From positions 1-10,045 of the forward strand of contig CAMPHL010000047.1 of the NCBI GenBank assembly GCA_946885905.1: a DNA stretch of 10,045 nucleotides. Direction: 5' to 3'. Positions 1 to 7,297 of this stretch are shown piece after piece. Source of the DNA: an uncultured Pseudomonadota bacterium. Lineage in GTDB: Bacteria > Pseudomonadota > Gammaproteobacteria > Burkholderiales > Usitatibacteraceae. Position 1 is the first letter of the stretch; each line of letters starts with the position of its first letter. Under the pieces are notes generated by a model. That model worked only from the letters and a program-made list of their open reading frames with translations. It had not been told where the DNA came from and searched no databases. The position numbers were made by a program, and so were the translations under genes.

Positions 1-1
1 G

Positions 2-664
2 GGCAGGTATCGCAACCTCGGCGACCAGGCGCGGCGCGTGTCTTCCGGCCGGATCGTGGGCCAGAGCAGCATCGGCCACGCCATGCGGCCGGGGCAGGGA
101 CGCTGGCAGGACGTCGGGCGCGGCGACGTGAGCGTCTTCGACGCGCGCGAGTTCCGCGGCTTCCTCACCACGCTTTCCGATGGGGTGCGCGACTCCCAGC
201 GCATCGGCATCAACGACCCCCTGGCCTCGATCATCGTGAACCGCGGCACGTGGCAGTTCTGCACGCACGCCGACTTCCAGGGCGATTGCCATGTCTACGG
301 CCCGGGCGAATACCGCTCGCTGCCCTCGGGACGCGACGATGCTTACTCGTCGGCGCGCCCGGTCGAGCCAAACGCGCTCGCACGCCGTCCGCCCCGGGGC
401 GGGGGTCCGGCGAAGCGCGGGCGCATCGCCATGTTCGAAGGCATCGACTTCCAGGGCCGCTCGATCTACCTCGATGCGCCGATGGCGAACCTCGAGTTCC
501 TCGACTTCAACGATCGCGCGCGATCGATCGTCGTCGACGGAGGAACCTGGCGTCTCTGCTCGGATGCGCAGGACCAGGGGGAGTGCCACGATTTTCCGCC
601 CGGGCGCTATCCCGCGATCCCGCGCGGCATCAGCGGCAAGGTGTCCTCGGCGCAGCTGCGCTGA
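2..664 (+). CDS. Beta/gamma-crystallin-like multi-domain protein, 5' end missing
   Basis: The reading frame is open to the left edge and ends at TGA 662-664, so 220 C-terminal residues are visible and the true start lies outside. A GTG at 38 is an unlikely start, because the residues before it (GRYRNL...VSS) match the end of the two later modules. Two modules of about 78 residues follow (about 125-358 and 422-661). Each has a YxxxxF-like first strand (SVFDAREFRG, AMFEGIDFQG), an ND motif, a GTWxxC turn, and an end with GEYRSL or GRYPAI then SSA. This is the beta/gamma-crystallin Greek-key pattern. Each module carries a cysteine pair nine residues apart after the GTW, which suggests disulfides and export, but the N-terminus that would show a signal peptide is absent. 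Usual calcium motifs read N/D-N/D-x-x-S/T-S; here they are NDPLAS and NDRARS, so the fifth position is lost in both. The specific role is unknown. It is separated by 59 nt from ribBA and need not share its job. Confidence 0.8.
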   Translation, partial: GRYRNLGDQARRVSSGRIVGQSSIGHAMRPGQGRWQDVGRGDVSVFDAREFRGFLTTLSDGVRDSQRIGINDPLASIIVNRGTWQFCTHADFQGDCHVYGPGEYRSLPSGRDDAYSSARPVEPNALARRPPRGGGPAKRGRIAMFEGIDFQGRSIYLDAPMANLEFLDFNDRARSIVVDGGTWRLCSDAQDQGECHDFPPGRYPAIPRGISGKVSSAQLR

Positions 665-713
665 CCGCCGCCAACGGCCTGCGAATGGAATCGGGCAAAA
701 TATCGGTCTCTCC

Positions 714-718
714 GGAGG
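714..718 (+). promoter_or_regulatory. Ribosome binding site of ribBA
   Basis: GGAGG lies 5 nt before ATG 724. The open frame extends far upstream, in another frame across the crystallin gene, so this site decides the true start. An AT-rich block (gcaaaatat, 695-703) just before it could be a -10 element, but I see no convincing -35. Confidence 0.8.
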
Positions 719-723
719 TTTCC

Positions 724-1842
724 ATGACCCTCGACTCCACCCAGGAATTGATCGACGAGCTGCGCCACGGCCGCATGGTGGTGCTGGCAGACGCGGAGGA
801 TCGCGAGAACGAAGGCGACCTCGTGCTGGCCGCCGACTTCGTGACGCCCGAGGCGATCAACTTCATGGCCACGCACGCGCGCGGCCTGATCTGCCTCACC
901 CTCACCGAGGATCGCTGCCGCCAGCTGGGCTTGAACCTCATGGTGAGCGACAACCGCTCGCCGCACGGCACCGCGTTCACCACCTCGATCGAGGCCGCGA
1001 GCGGCGTGACGACCGGCATCTCCGCGGCCGATCGAGCGCGCACCGTGCGCGCGGCGACCGCCCGCCACGCGAGGCCGGAAGACATCGTGCAGCCGGGCCA
1101 CATCTTCCCGATCATGGCGCAGAAGGGCGGCGTTCTCGTGCGTGCCGGACACACAGAAGCGGGATGCGACCTGCCCGAGATGGCGGGCCTCACGCCGGCT
1201 TCGGTGATCTGCGAGGTGATGAACGCGGATGGCTCGATGGCGCGCATGCCCGAGCTCATCGAGTTCGCGAAGAAGCATGGCCTCAAGATCGGCACGATCG
1301 CCGATCTCATCCACCACCGCAGCCGCAACGAACGGCTGGTGGAGCGCGTGGCCGAGCGCGCCATCGCCACGCCCTACGGTCCCTTCCGCCTGTGCGTCTA
1401 CCACGACAAGACCGTGGACGAGGTGCACTACGCGTTGGTCAAAGGCGAGCCGTCGGCCGATCGCCCCGTGCTCGTGCGCGTGCACGAACCCTTCGTCTCG
1501 CTCGACATGTTCGACTTCGACACCGCGCGCCACGCCTATTCGGTGCAGGACGCGATGCGCCTCATCGCGCACCACAAGGAGGGCGTGATCGTCCTCCTGC
1601 GGCGGCACGAGTCGGCGGGCGAGATCCTCGGCCGCATGCAGGGCTCGCGTGACGAGGGCAAGGCCCGGCCCAAGTGGGACCCGCGCCTGCACGGCATCGG
1701 CGCGCAGATCCTGCGCGACCTGGGCGTGGGCAAGATGCGCGTGCTCGCGCGCCCGAAGCGCATCCCGAGCATGTCGGGCTTCGACCTGGAAGTGGTCGAA
1801 TACGTGGCGCCTGAGGATGCGGTGTCCGTGAAGGCGGTATGA
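724..1842 (+). CDS. ribBA: 3,4-dihydroxy-2-butanone 4-phosphate synthase with degenerate GTP cyclohydrolase II-like domain
   Basis: The protein has 372 residues. Residues 1 to about 200 are the RibB domain, which converts ribulose 5-phosphate to 3,4-dihydroxy-2-butanone 4-phosphate plus formate in cytoplasmic riboflavin synthesis. The visible hallmarks are [10 protein letters not shown] (23-32, acidic metal and substrate loop), HARGLIC (51-57), [14 protein letters not shown] (94-107), [15 protein letters not shown] (142-156) and MARMPEL (172-178). Residues about 205-372 align with GTP cyclohydrolase II, but there is no cysteine after Cys224. The three zinc-ligand cysteines of active cyclohydrolase II are therefore missing: the place reads [12 protein letters not shown] at 254-265. 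This matches the hybrid RibB/RibA-like proteins common in proteobacteria, so a separate RibA is expected elsewhere. The start is fixed by GGAGG at 714-718. It overlaps ribH by 4 nt (ATGA). No FMN riboswitch fits in the 59-nt leader. Confidence 0.95.
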   Translation: MTLDSTQELIDELRHGRMVVLADAEDRENEGDLVLAADFVTPEAINFMATHARGLICLTLTEDRCRQLGLNLMVSDNRSPHGTAFTTSIEAASGVTTGISAADRARTVRAATARHARPEDIVQPGHIFPIMAQKGGVLVRAGHTEAGCDLPEMAGLTPASVICEVMNADGSMARMPELIEFAKKHGLKIGTIADLIHHRSRNERLVERVAERAIATPYGPFRLCVYHDKTVDEVHYALVKGEPSADRPVLVRVHEPFVSLDMFDFDTARHAYSVQDAMRLIAHHKEGVIVLLRRHESAGEILGRMQGSRDEGKARPKWDPRLHGIGAQILRDLGVGKMRVLARPKRIPSMSGFDLEVVEYVAPEDAVSVKAV

Positions 1843-2312
1843 CCAACCTCGCGCCCAGTCTGTCCGGGAAGGGAATGCGGGTCGGCATCGTCTGGAGCCG
1901 CTTCAACGAGGAGTTGGTGCGGCAATTGTTGACCGCCTGCGACAAGCAGCTCGTGGACCTGGGCGTGGCCGCCGAGGACATCCACGTGGTGAGCGTCCCT
2001 GGCGCGCTCGAGATTCCGTTAGCCCTCCAGACGCTCGCCTTCGAGCGCAGGGGCCTCGCCGGCCGCCGCTACGATGCGCTGGTGGCACTGGGCTGCGTGG
2101 TGCGCGGAGAGACTTTCCACTTCGAGATCGTCTCGACCGAAAGCGCGCGCGGCATCCTCGACGTGCAACTCGAGACCGGAATCCCGGTCGCAAATGGCGT
2201 GCTCACGACGGACAACGAGGCGCAGGCGGCCGAGCGCGCGCCGGTAAAGGGTGCGGAGGCCGCCCGGGTGGCGATCGAGATGGCCAACACCCTGAGGGCG
2301 ATCGCCGGATGA
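1839..2312 (+). CDS. ribH: 6,7-dimethyl-8-ribityllumazine synthase (riboflavin synthase beta subunit)
   Basis: The protein has 157 residues, the normal family length. It condenses the four-carbon product of RibB with 5-amino-6-ribitylamino-uracil to give lumazine, the step just before riboflavin synthase, and works as a cytoplasmic oligomer. Visible motifs are SRFNE (20-24, ring-binding loop), VPGALEIP (53-60), the [12 protein letters not shown] block (85-96) with the catalytic His at 94, and [16 protein letters not shown] (119-134) with the phosphate-contacting Arg133. The segment after ERA is shorter than in E. coli. The start ATG 1839 overlaps the ribBA stop in an ATGA, with AAGG at 1831-1834 as ribosome site. 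The overlap and the consecutive pathway steps argue for translational coupling with ribBA. Confidence 0.97.
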   Translation: MTNLAPSLSGKGMRVGIVWSRFNEELVRQLLTACDKQLVDLGVAAEDIHVVSVPGALEIPLALQTLAFERRGLAGRRYDALVALGCVVRGETFHFEIVSTESARGILDVQLETGIPVANGVLTTDNEAQAAERAPVKGAEAARVAIEMANTLRAIAG

Positions 2313-2767
2313 GGGTAACGCCCCGCCGGCGTTCGCGCGAGCTCGCGATGCAAGGCATCTACCAGTGGATCTACACCGGCGCTTCCGCCGGGACTGTTCT
2401 CGACAACCTCGCCGAGCTCGAGCATTACGCGACCGCCGACGCCGAATTCCTCGTGTCGCAGGTGAGGGGCACGATCGGCGAGGCCGAGGGCCTGCGCGCG
2501 CAGCTCGAGCCGTTCGCCGACCGCAAGTGGGACGAGGTGAGCCCCGTCGAGCGCGCGATCCTGCTGATCGGCGCGTGGGAGCTGGTCCACAATCCCGGGA
2601 TTCCCTACAAGGTGACGATCAACGAGGCGATCGAGCTCGGAAAACGCTTCGGCGGCACCGACGGCCACAAGTACGTGAACGGCGTCCTCGACAAGCTCGC
2701 CGCCGCGGTGCGACCCGAAGAGGTGGCCGAAAAGAGAAAGCAGGCACGAGATGGCAGACCGAGATAA
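2309..2767 (+). CDS. nusB: Transcription antitermination factor NusB
   Basis: The protein has 152 residues, the usual size for the all-helical NusB. With NusE (ribosomal protein S10) it binds boxA RNA and joins the antitermination complex that keeps RNA polymerase moving through rRNA operons. Family features are the basic N-terminus [15 protein letters not shown] (6-20), [15 protein letters not shown] (about 77-91), and [18 protein letters not shown] followed by [10 protein letters not shown] near the C-terminus. The tail of about 20 residues is charged and probably disordered. ATG 2309 overlaps the ribH stop by 4 nt. A GAGGG at 2294-2298 is rather far away, so reinitiation from ribH is likely. 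ribH next to nusB is a conserved order in proteobacteria. Confidence 0.96.
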   Translation: MRVTPRRRSRELAMQGIYQWIYTGASAGTVLDNLAELEHYATADAEFLVSQVRGTIGEAEGLRAQLEPFADRKWDEVSPVERAILLIGAWELVHNPGIPYKVTINEAIELGKRFGGTDGHKYVNGVLDKLAAAVRPEEVAEKRKQARDGRPR

Positions 2768-3725
2768 CTCCGAGTTCGACCTGATCGCCCGGCACTTCAC
2801 GCGCCCGGCGGCCAACGCGGTGCTGGGCGTGGGCGACGACTGCGCGCTGGTGGACGTGAGCAACGGCATGGACCTCGCGGTCTCCACCGACACGATGGTC
2901 TCGGGCACGCATTTCTTCCCCGATGTCGATCCCGAGAACCTCGGGCACAAGGCGCTCGCGGTGAACCTGTCGGACATGGCCGCGATGGGGGCGCTTCCGT
3001 ACTGGGCGACGCTTGCGCTCACGCTCCCCAACGTGAACCACGAATGGCTCACGGCCTTCGCCAAGGGATTCTTCGACCTCGCGCAGGAGTACAACGTCTC
3101 GCTCATCGGGGGCGACACCACGCGCGGGCCGCTCACGATGACGGTCACGATCATGGGCGAGGTGCCCGCGGGCGCGGCGCTGCGCCGCAGCGGCTCCAAG
3201 CCGGGCAACGACGTGTGGGTCTCGGGGAACATCGGCGACGCGGCGCTTGCGGTCGCGCATCGGCATGGGCGCGTCGTGCTCGAGGAGGCCGACTATCGCG
3301 AGGCGCTCATGCGGCTGTACGAACCGACGCCCCGCGTGGCTCTCGGCCAGGCCCTGCGCGGACTCGCCACCGCCGCCATCGACGTGAGCGACGGCCTGCT
3401 CGCCGACCTCACGCACATCTGCCGGCTTTCGGGCGTGGGGGCGACGGTCGAGCTACCCCTGGTGCCGGTGTCCTCGATCGGCGCGAAGCACCTCGCCACG
3501 CCCCAGGGCCGCACCGCGATCGTGGCGGGAGGGGACGACTACGAGCTCTGCTTCACCGCGCACCCGAATTCGCGCGAGAGCATCGAGGACCTCGAGAAGG
3601 TGCTCGGCGTCCCGCTCACGCGCGTGGGCCAGATCAAGCGGGGCAAGGGCGTGAGCCTGCTCGGCGCCGACGGAAAGCCGGTGAAGGTCGATGGGCGCGG
3701 CTTCGACCACTTCAAGGCGCCCTGA
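2751..3725 (+). CDS. thiL: Thiamine-monophosphate kinase
   Basis: The protein has 324 residues, full length for ThiL. It phosphorylates thiamine monophosphate with ATP to thiamine diphosphate, the active cofactor. It belongs to the PurM/ThiL fold family. The signature acidic motifs are all present: GVGDDCAL (26-33), STDTMVSGTHF (45-55), NLSDMAAMGA (72-81), GGDTTRGP (120-127), IDVSDGLLAD (210-219) and GGDDYELCF (260-268), giving the Mg-ATP site. The N-terminus (SEFDLIARHF) and C-terminus (GFDHF) match the E. coli protein closely, supporting ATG 2751. That start lies 17 nt inside nusB with only a weak ribosome site, so coupling to nusB translation is likely. No TPP riboswitch could fit in front of it. 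Confidence 0.97.
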   Translation: MADRDNSEFDLIARHFTRPAANAVLGVGDDCALVDVSNGMDLAVSTDTMVSGTHFFPDVDPENLGHKALAVNLSDMAAMGALPYWATLALTLPNVNHEWLTAFAKGFFDLAQEYNVSLIGGDTTRGPLTMTVTIMGEVPAGAALRRSGSKPGNDVWVSGNIGDAALAVAHRHGRVVLEEADYREALMRLYEPTPRVALGQALRGLATAAIDVSDGLLADLTHICRLSGVGATVELPLVPVSSIGAKHLATPQGRTAIVAGGDDYELCFTAHPNSRESIEDLEKVLGVPLTRVGQIKRGKGVSLLGADGKPVKVDGRGFDHFKAP

Positions 3726-4230
3726 CGTCCGCTTCCTGCTGGCGAGCCCCGCGCATTTCATCGCGCTGGGGTTCGGCAGCGGCCTGGCCCCGAAGGCCCC
3801 GGGGACGTTCGGCACGCTCGCCGCCCTGGTGCTCTTCTGGTTGCTCGCCTACGTGCTGGCGATGCCGCCTTTCGCCATCGCGTTCGCGGCCATCCCGCTC
3901 TTCGTGCTCGGCCTCTGGGCCTCGGAAGCAACGGCCAGGGACCTCGGTGTCGACGACCACGGCTCGATCGTGATCGACGAGATGGCGGCCTTCCTGCCGC
4001 TCGCGGCGCTGGCCTCGCAAAGCGTCGTGCTGCAATTGATCGCCTTCGGCCTCTTCCGCCTGTTCGACATCTGGAAGCCGCCGCCGATCAAGGCGTTCGA
4101 GCAGCGCCTGAAGGGCGGGTTCGGGATCATGTTCGACGACCTGGTCGCCGGGGCCTACGCCTACGTAGTCCTGATCATCGTGATCGTGGTGCAGCACAAA
4201 TTCTTCGACTCCGGGACCGTGACCTTGTGA
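3691..4230 (+). CDS. pgpA: Phosphatidylglycerophosphatase A
   Basis: The inner-membrane protein has 179 residues and removes the phosphate from phosphatidylglycerophosphate to give phosphatidylglycerol. The PgpA signatures are GFGSGLAPKAPGTFGTLAAL (27-46), VDDHGSIVIDE (87-97) with its acidic and histidine residues, and FRLFDIWKPPPI (122-133) followed by GGFGIMFDDLVAG (142-154). Hydrophobic membrane segments are visible at about 42-57, 60-78, 98-120 and 152-168. ATG 3691 lies 35 nt inside thiL and is preceded by GAAGG (3683-3687). It is the only ATG before the conserved region, and it gives an N-terminal lead similar in length to that of E. coli. thiL-pgpA adjacency is classic in proteobacteria. 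Its stop overlaps the next gene by 4 nt (GTGA). Confidence 0.96.
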   Translation: MGAASTTSRRPDVRFLLASPAHFIALGFGSGLAPKAPGTFGTLAALVLFWLLAYVLAMPPFAIAFAAIPLFVLGLWASEATARDLGVDDHGSIVIDEMAAFLPLAALASQSVVLQLIAFGLFRLFDIWKPPPIKAFEQRLKGGFGIMFDDLVAGAYAYVVLIIVIVVQHKFFDSGTVTL

Positions 4231-4976
4231 GCGACTGGCCTTATCCGCGCCTGGTGGCGCACCGCGGCGGCGGCAGCCTCGCGCCCGAGAACACGCTGGC
4301 CGCCATCCGGCTCGGCCAGTCGCTCGGCTATCGCATGCATGAAATCGACGTGAAGCTCTCGCAGGACGACGTCCCCCTGCTGCTGCACGACGAGGTGCTC
4401 ACGCGCACGACCAACGGCAAGGGCAGGGCGGCGGACCTTCCATGGAGCCAACTGCGCGTGCTCGATGCCGGCGGCTGGCATTCGGTCGAATTCCGTGGCG
4501 AGTCGGTGCCGTCCTATGAAGAGGTGGTGAAGCAGTTCCGTTCGAAGGACACGGCGTGCCATGTGGAGATCAAGCCCACGCCCGGCTTCGACCGGCACAC
4601 GGGGACCAAGGTCGCGCTGGAGTCGCGGCGGCTGTGGGCGGGCGCGCCGCAGCCGCCGGTGTTCTCGTCCTTCTCGTTCGAGGCGCTGATGGCCGCGAAG
4701 GAAGCCGCGCCCGAGATTCGCCGCGGCTGGCTGGTGAGCCAGTTCACCGACGCCGATTGGCCACGGCTCGAGAAGCTGGAAGCCGCGTCGCTGCACACCA
4801 ATCACAAGAACTGCACGCCGGAGCTCATCCGTGAGCTCCACGCCCGCGGCTACAAGGTGATGCTCTACACCGTGAACGAGATCGATACGGCCCAGCGTTG
4901 GCTGGATGCCGGGGTGGACGGGATGTTCACGGACAACCTGCGCGAATTCGCTGCCAGGTTCCCTCGGTTGATTTGA
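4227..4976 (+). CDS. ugpQ: Glycerophosphodiester phosphodiesterase (UgpQ-like)
   Basis: The protein has 249 residues, the length of the short cytoplasmic UgpQ type; no signal peptide is seen. It should hydrolyse glycerophosphodiesters from phospholipid turnover to glycerol 3-phosphate and an alcohol. The GDPD TIM-barrel catalytic set is complete: H12-R13 in VAHRGG, E21 in APENT, E39 and D41 in HEIDVKLSQDDVPLLLHD, H54 as second catalytic histidine, and E114 with K116 in HVEIKP. The C-terminal YTVNE and GVDGMFTDN motifs are also typical. The start is GTG 4227, in a GTGA overlap with pgpA; an ATG start would remove the essential HRG motif. It appears to close the operon, and pairing with pgpA gives the 3' end a phospholipid theme. 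The exact substrate is not readable. The symbol follows family resemblance. Confidence 0.93.
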   Translation: MSDWPYPRLVAHRGGGSLAPENTLAAIRLGQSLGYRMHEIDVKLSQDDVPLLLHDEVLTRTTNGKGRAADLPWSQLRVLDAGGWHSVEFRGESVPSYEEVVKQFRSKDTACHVEIKPTPGFDRHTGTKVALESRRLWAGAPQPPVFSSFSFEALMAAKEAAPEIRRGWLVSQFTDADWPRLEKLEAASLHTNHKNCTPELIRELHARGYKVMLYTVNEIDTAQRWLDAGVDGMFTDNLREFAARFPRLI

Positions 4977-4986
4977 GGGGCTGAAC

Positions 4987-5004
4987 CAAACCCGGTCTGG
5001 TTTG
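4987..5004. terminator. Short hairpin between convergent genes, possible bidirectional terminator
   Basis: CAAACC (4987-4992) and GGTTTG (4999-5004) form a perfect 6-bp stem with a 6-nt loop, in the 30-nt gap between the convergent GDPD gene (stop 4974-4976) and flavoenzyme gene (stop at 5007-5009). The position fits a shared terminator. The stem is weak and no run of T follows on either strand, so the function is uncertain. Confidence 0.35.
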
Positions 5005-5006
5005 CT

Positions 5007-6416
5007 TCAAGCCGCGGCGAGCCGTGACTCGGCGATCTTGGCGGCCAGGTCGCGCAGCGCGGTCCTGAGCCCTTCTTCCACCACCGGGTGATAGAACGGC
5101 ATCGACAGCATCTGGTCGATCGTCATCCCGGCCTGCAGCGCCCAGGCGAGCAGGTGGCCGATGTGCTCGGCATCCGGGCCCACCATTTCGGCGCCGAGGA
5201 ACTTGCCGGACGTCGGATCCGCATAGACGCGCAGGTGCCCTTTGTTGCGCAGCATCACGCGCGAGCGGCCCTGGTCGTCGAAGGAAACTTCCCCTGCGAC
5301 GAGCGCGTGCGCCTTGAGCGAGGCGAAGCCTCCGCCCACGATAGCGATCTGTGGATCGGTGAAGACGATGCCGAGCGGCGCGCGGCGCGGCCCGGGTTGG
5401 ACGTTCGGGTAACGCGCGGCGTTTTCGCCCGCGATCCGGCCCTCGTCGGCCGCTTCGTGCAGCAGCGGGCGGTCGTCGGCGACGTCGCCCGCGATGAAGA
5501 TGTGCGAGCTTCCCACCTGCAGCGTATGGGGGTCGTGCACCGGCACGCCGCGCAGTCCGAGCTCGACGCCCGTGCGCTCGAGGCCCAGTTGATCCACGTT
5601 CGGGATGCGGCCCGTGGCGGCGAGCACGTAGTCGAAGCGCTCGACGCGCTTGTCGCCATGCGACCCCAGGTACTCGATCTCGACTTCGTCGCCGACGCGC
5701 TGCACGCGCGAGACGTGGGCGTCGGGGTCGACGTCGAAGTCGGCGCCGAAAGCCTCGAGCGCCGCCTTGTGCACATAGGGATCGGTGATCGGACCCAGGC
5801 GTCCGCCGCGGCCGAGCACGACCACCCGCACGTCCAGGCGCGCGAGCGCCTGGCCGAGCTCGAGGCCGATCACGCCGGGACCGAACACGGCCACGGACCG
5901 GGGAAGGTCGTCCCAGTCGAAGACATCGTCGTTCACGACCAGGCGCTCGCCGAGGTTGTCGAGGATCGGCGGGATCGCGGGACGCGACCCCGTGGCGATC
6001 ACGATCGCCTTCGCGCGCACCACCGGGCCACCTTCGACCTCGAGCGTGTTCGCATCGAGGAACCAGGCATAGCCCCGGACCCGGTCGGACTCGGGGATGC
6101 CATCGACACCATCGAGCACGAAACCCACGAAGCGGTCGCGCTCGCGCCCGACCCTCGCCATCACCTCGCGCCCGTCGATGCGCACCGGGCCGCCGTGCAC
6201 GCCGAAGCCCGGCGCGCGCCCGATGGCATGCGCCGCCTCGGCCGCCGCGATGAGCAGCTTGGAGGGCATGCAGCCGACCCGCGCGCAGGTCGTGCCGTAG
6301 GGCCCGCCCTCGATGACGACGGCGCGCTTGCCGGCGGCTTTCGCCGCACGGTAGGCCGCGAGGCCGGCGGTGCCGGCGCCGATGACGGCGACATCGACTT
6401 CCAGGGTTTCATTCAT
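5007..6416 (-). CDS. FAD-dependent pyridine nucleotide-disulfide oxidoreductase (dihydrolipoyl dehydrogenase / glutathione reductase family)
   Basis: The protein has 469 residues, full length for the family. In order: FAD Rossmann motif GAGTAG (13-18), redox disulfide C44-ARVG-C49 in GTTCARVGCMPSK, second nucleotide motif GPGVIGLELG (179-188), ATGRIP (267-272), FAD-contact IAGDV (308-312), and the catalytic partner pair H443/E448 in FYHPVVEEGL. These predict electron transfer from NAD(P)H through FAD and the cysteine pair to a disulfide. The second Rossmann strand ends LGRGGRLG (201-208) with no acidic residue where NAD-specific lipoamide dehydrogenases carry one. That hints at NADPH, which is an inference. 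No lipoyl-complex E1 or E2 gene is near, so lipoamide may not be the substrate. The start is MNETLEV at 6416; a longer open frame to 7130 would overlap the upstream gene and is rejected. The ribosome site is weak. It lies 29 nt after the Prx-Grx gene, probably in one transcript. Confidence 0.9.
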   Translation of the reverse strand: MNETLEVDVAVIGAGTAGLAAYRAAKAAGKRAVVIEGGPYGTTCARVGCMPSKLLIAAAEAAHAIGRAPGFGVHGGPVRIDGREVMARVGRERDRFVGFVLDGVDGIPESDRVRGYAWFLDANTLEVEGGPVVRAKAIVIATGSRPAIPPILDNLGERLVVNDDVFDWDDLPRSVAVFGPGVIGLELGQALARLDVRVVVLGRGGRLGPITDPYVHKAALEAFGADFDVDPDAHVSRVQRVGDEVEIEYLGSHGDKRVERFDYVLAATGRIPNVDQLGLERTGVELGLRGVPVHDPHTLQVGSSHIFIAGDVADDRPLLHEAADEGRIAGENAARYPNVQPGPRRAPLGIVFTDPQIAIVGGGFASLKAHALVAGEVSFDDQGRSRVMLRNKGHLRVYADPTSGKFLGAEMVGPDAEHIGHLLAWALQAGMTIDQMLSMPFYHPVVEEGLRTALRDLAAKIAESRLAAA

Positions 6417-6445
6417 CTCGATGTGTCGAAGGAGTTGCAAAGCAA

Positions 6446-7195
<750 letters not shown>

Positions 7196-7220
7196 GGGAA
7201 TCCTCTGGTTGGTTCGTTAG

Positions 7221-7238
7221 GTACAGCCAATACTGTAC
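7221..7238. repeat. Inverted repeat GTACAG-N6-CTGTAC, possible operator
   Basis: A perfect 6-bp inverted repeat with a 6-nt spacer lies 26-43 nt ahead of the Prx-Grx start. It overlaps the predicted -10 of that gene and reaches the likely transcription start. It does not resemble the OxyR half-sites next to it, so a second regulator or an RNA stem in the leader are both possible. Confidence 0.5.
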
Positions 7239-7261
7239 GGGCGGACGATTGAATTGGCCAA
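7232..7261 (-). promoter_or_regulatory. Candidate promoter of Prx-Grx and flavoenzyme genes
   Basis: Read on the minus strand, TTGGCC (7261-7256) and TACAGT (7237-7232) are separated by 18 nt. Each hexamer matches the sigma-70 consensus at 4 of 6 positions. That is a weak promoter, as expected for one needing an activator bound just upstream of -35. Confidence 0.45.
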
Positions 7262-7278
7262 TTGATTGTGGTTATACT
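7249..7278 (+). promoter_or_regulatory. Candidate promoter of oxyR
   Basis: TTGAAT (7249-7254), an 18-nt spacer and TATACT (7273-7278) resemble a sigma-70 promoter, and the -10 matches 5 of 6. The transcript would start near 7285, giving a very short leader that contains the GGAGG site. It overlaps the candidate OxyR element, fitting autorepression. Confidence 0.55.
7252..7263. repeat. 12-bp perfect palindrome AATTGGCCAATT
   Basis: The palindrome covers the -35 region of both divergent promoters and is flanked on each side by GATTG. An overlapping ATTG-N7-CAAT pair (7248-7262) has the T-N11-A spacing of LysR-type boxes. It may be an extra OxyR contact. Confidence 0.5.
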
Positions 7279-7297
7279 TTCGATTGGAGGATCCAAT
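7261..7297. promoter_or_regulatory. Candidate OxyR binding site, four half-sites
   Basis: The known E. coli OxyR motif is ATAG-N7-CTAT-N7-ATAG-N7-CTAT. Here ATTG (7261-7264), TTAT (7272-7275), ATTG (7283-7286) and CAAT (7294-7297) occur with exactly N7 between each, matching 12 of 16 positions. The element abuts the -35 of the minus-strand Prx-Grx promoter, a good place for activation. It covers the oxyR -10, ribosome site and start codon, a good place for autorepression. The site is predicted by eye only. Confidence 0.5.
7286..7290 (+). promoter_or_regulatory. Ribosome binding site of oxyR
   Basis: GGAGG lies 5 nt before ATG 7296. It settles the start against an in-frame GTG at 7266 that would add ten residues unlike any OxyR N-terminus. 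Confidence 0.85.

Noticed and set aside
511..526. 16-bp perfect palindrome CGATCGCGCGCGATCG
   Set aside because: It lies inside the crystallin coding region over a conserved motif and is readily explained by GC-rich codon use for Asp, Arg and Ala.
665..723. Possible FMN riboswitch before ribBA
   Set aside because: Only 59 nt are available, and none of the conserved RFN-element segments is visible.
607..1692. Long antisense reading frames opposite ribBA and other genes
   Set aside because: They are shadows caused by high GC at third codon positions: histidine- and arginine-rich, without recognisable motifs, and opposite well-supported genes.
7266..7295. In-frame GTG at 7266 as a longer start for oxyR
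   Set aside because: It would precede the GGAGG site and the predicted -10, and add ten residues not found in OxyR proteins.
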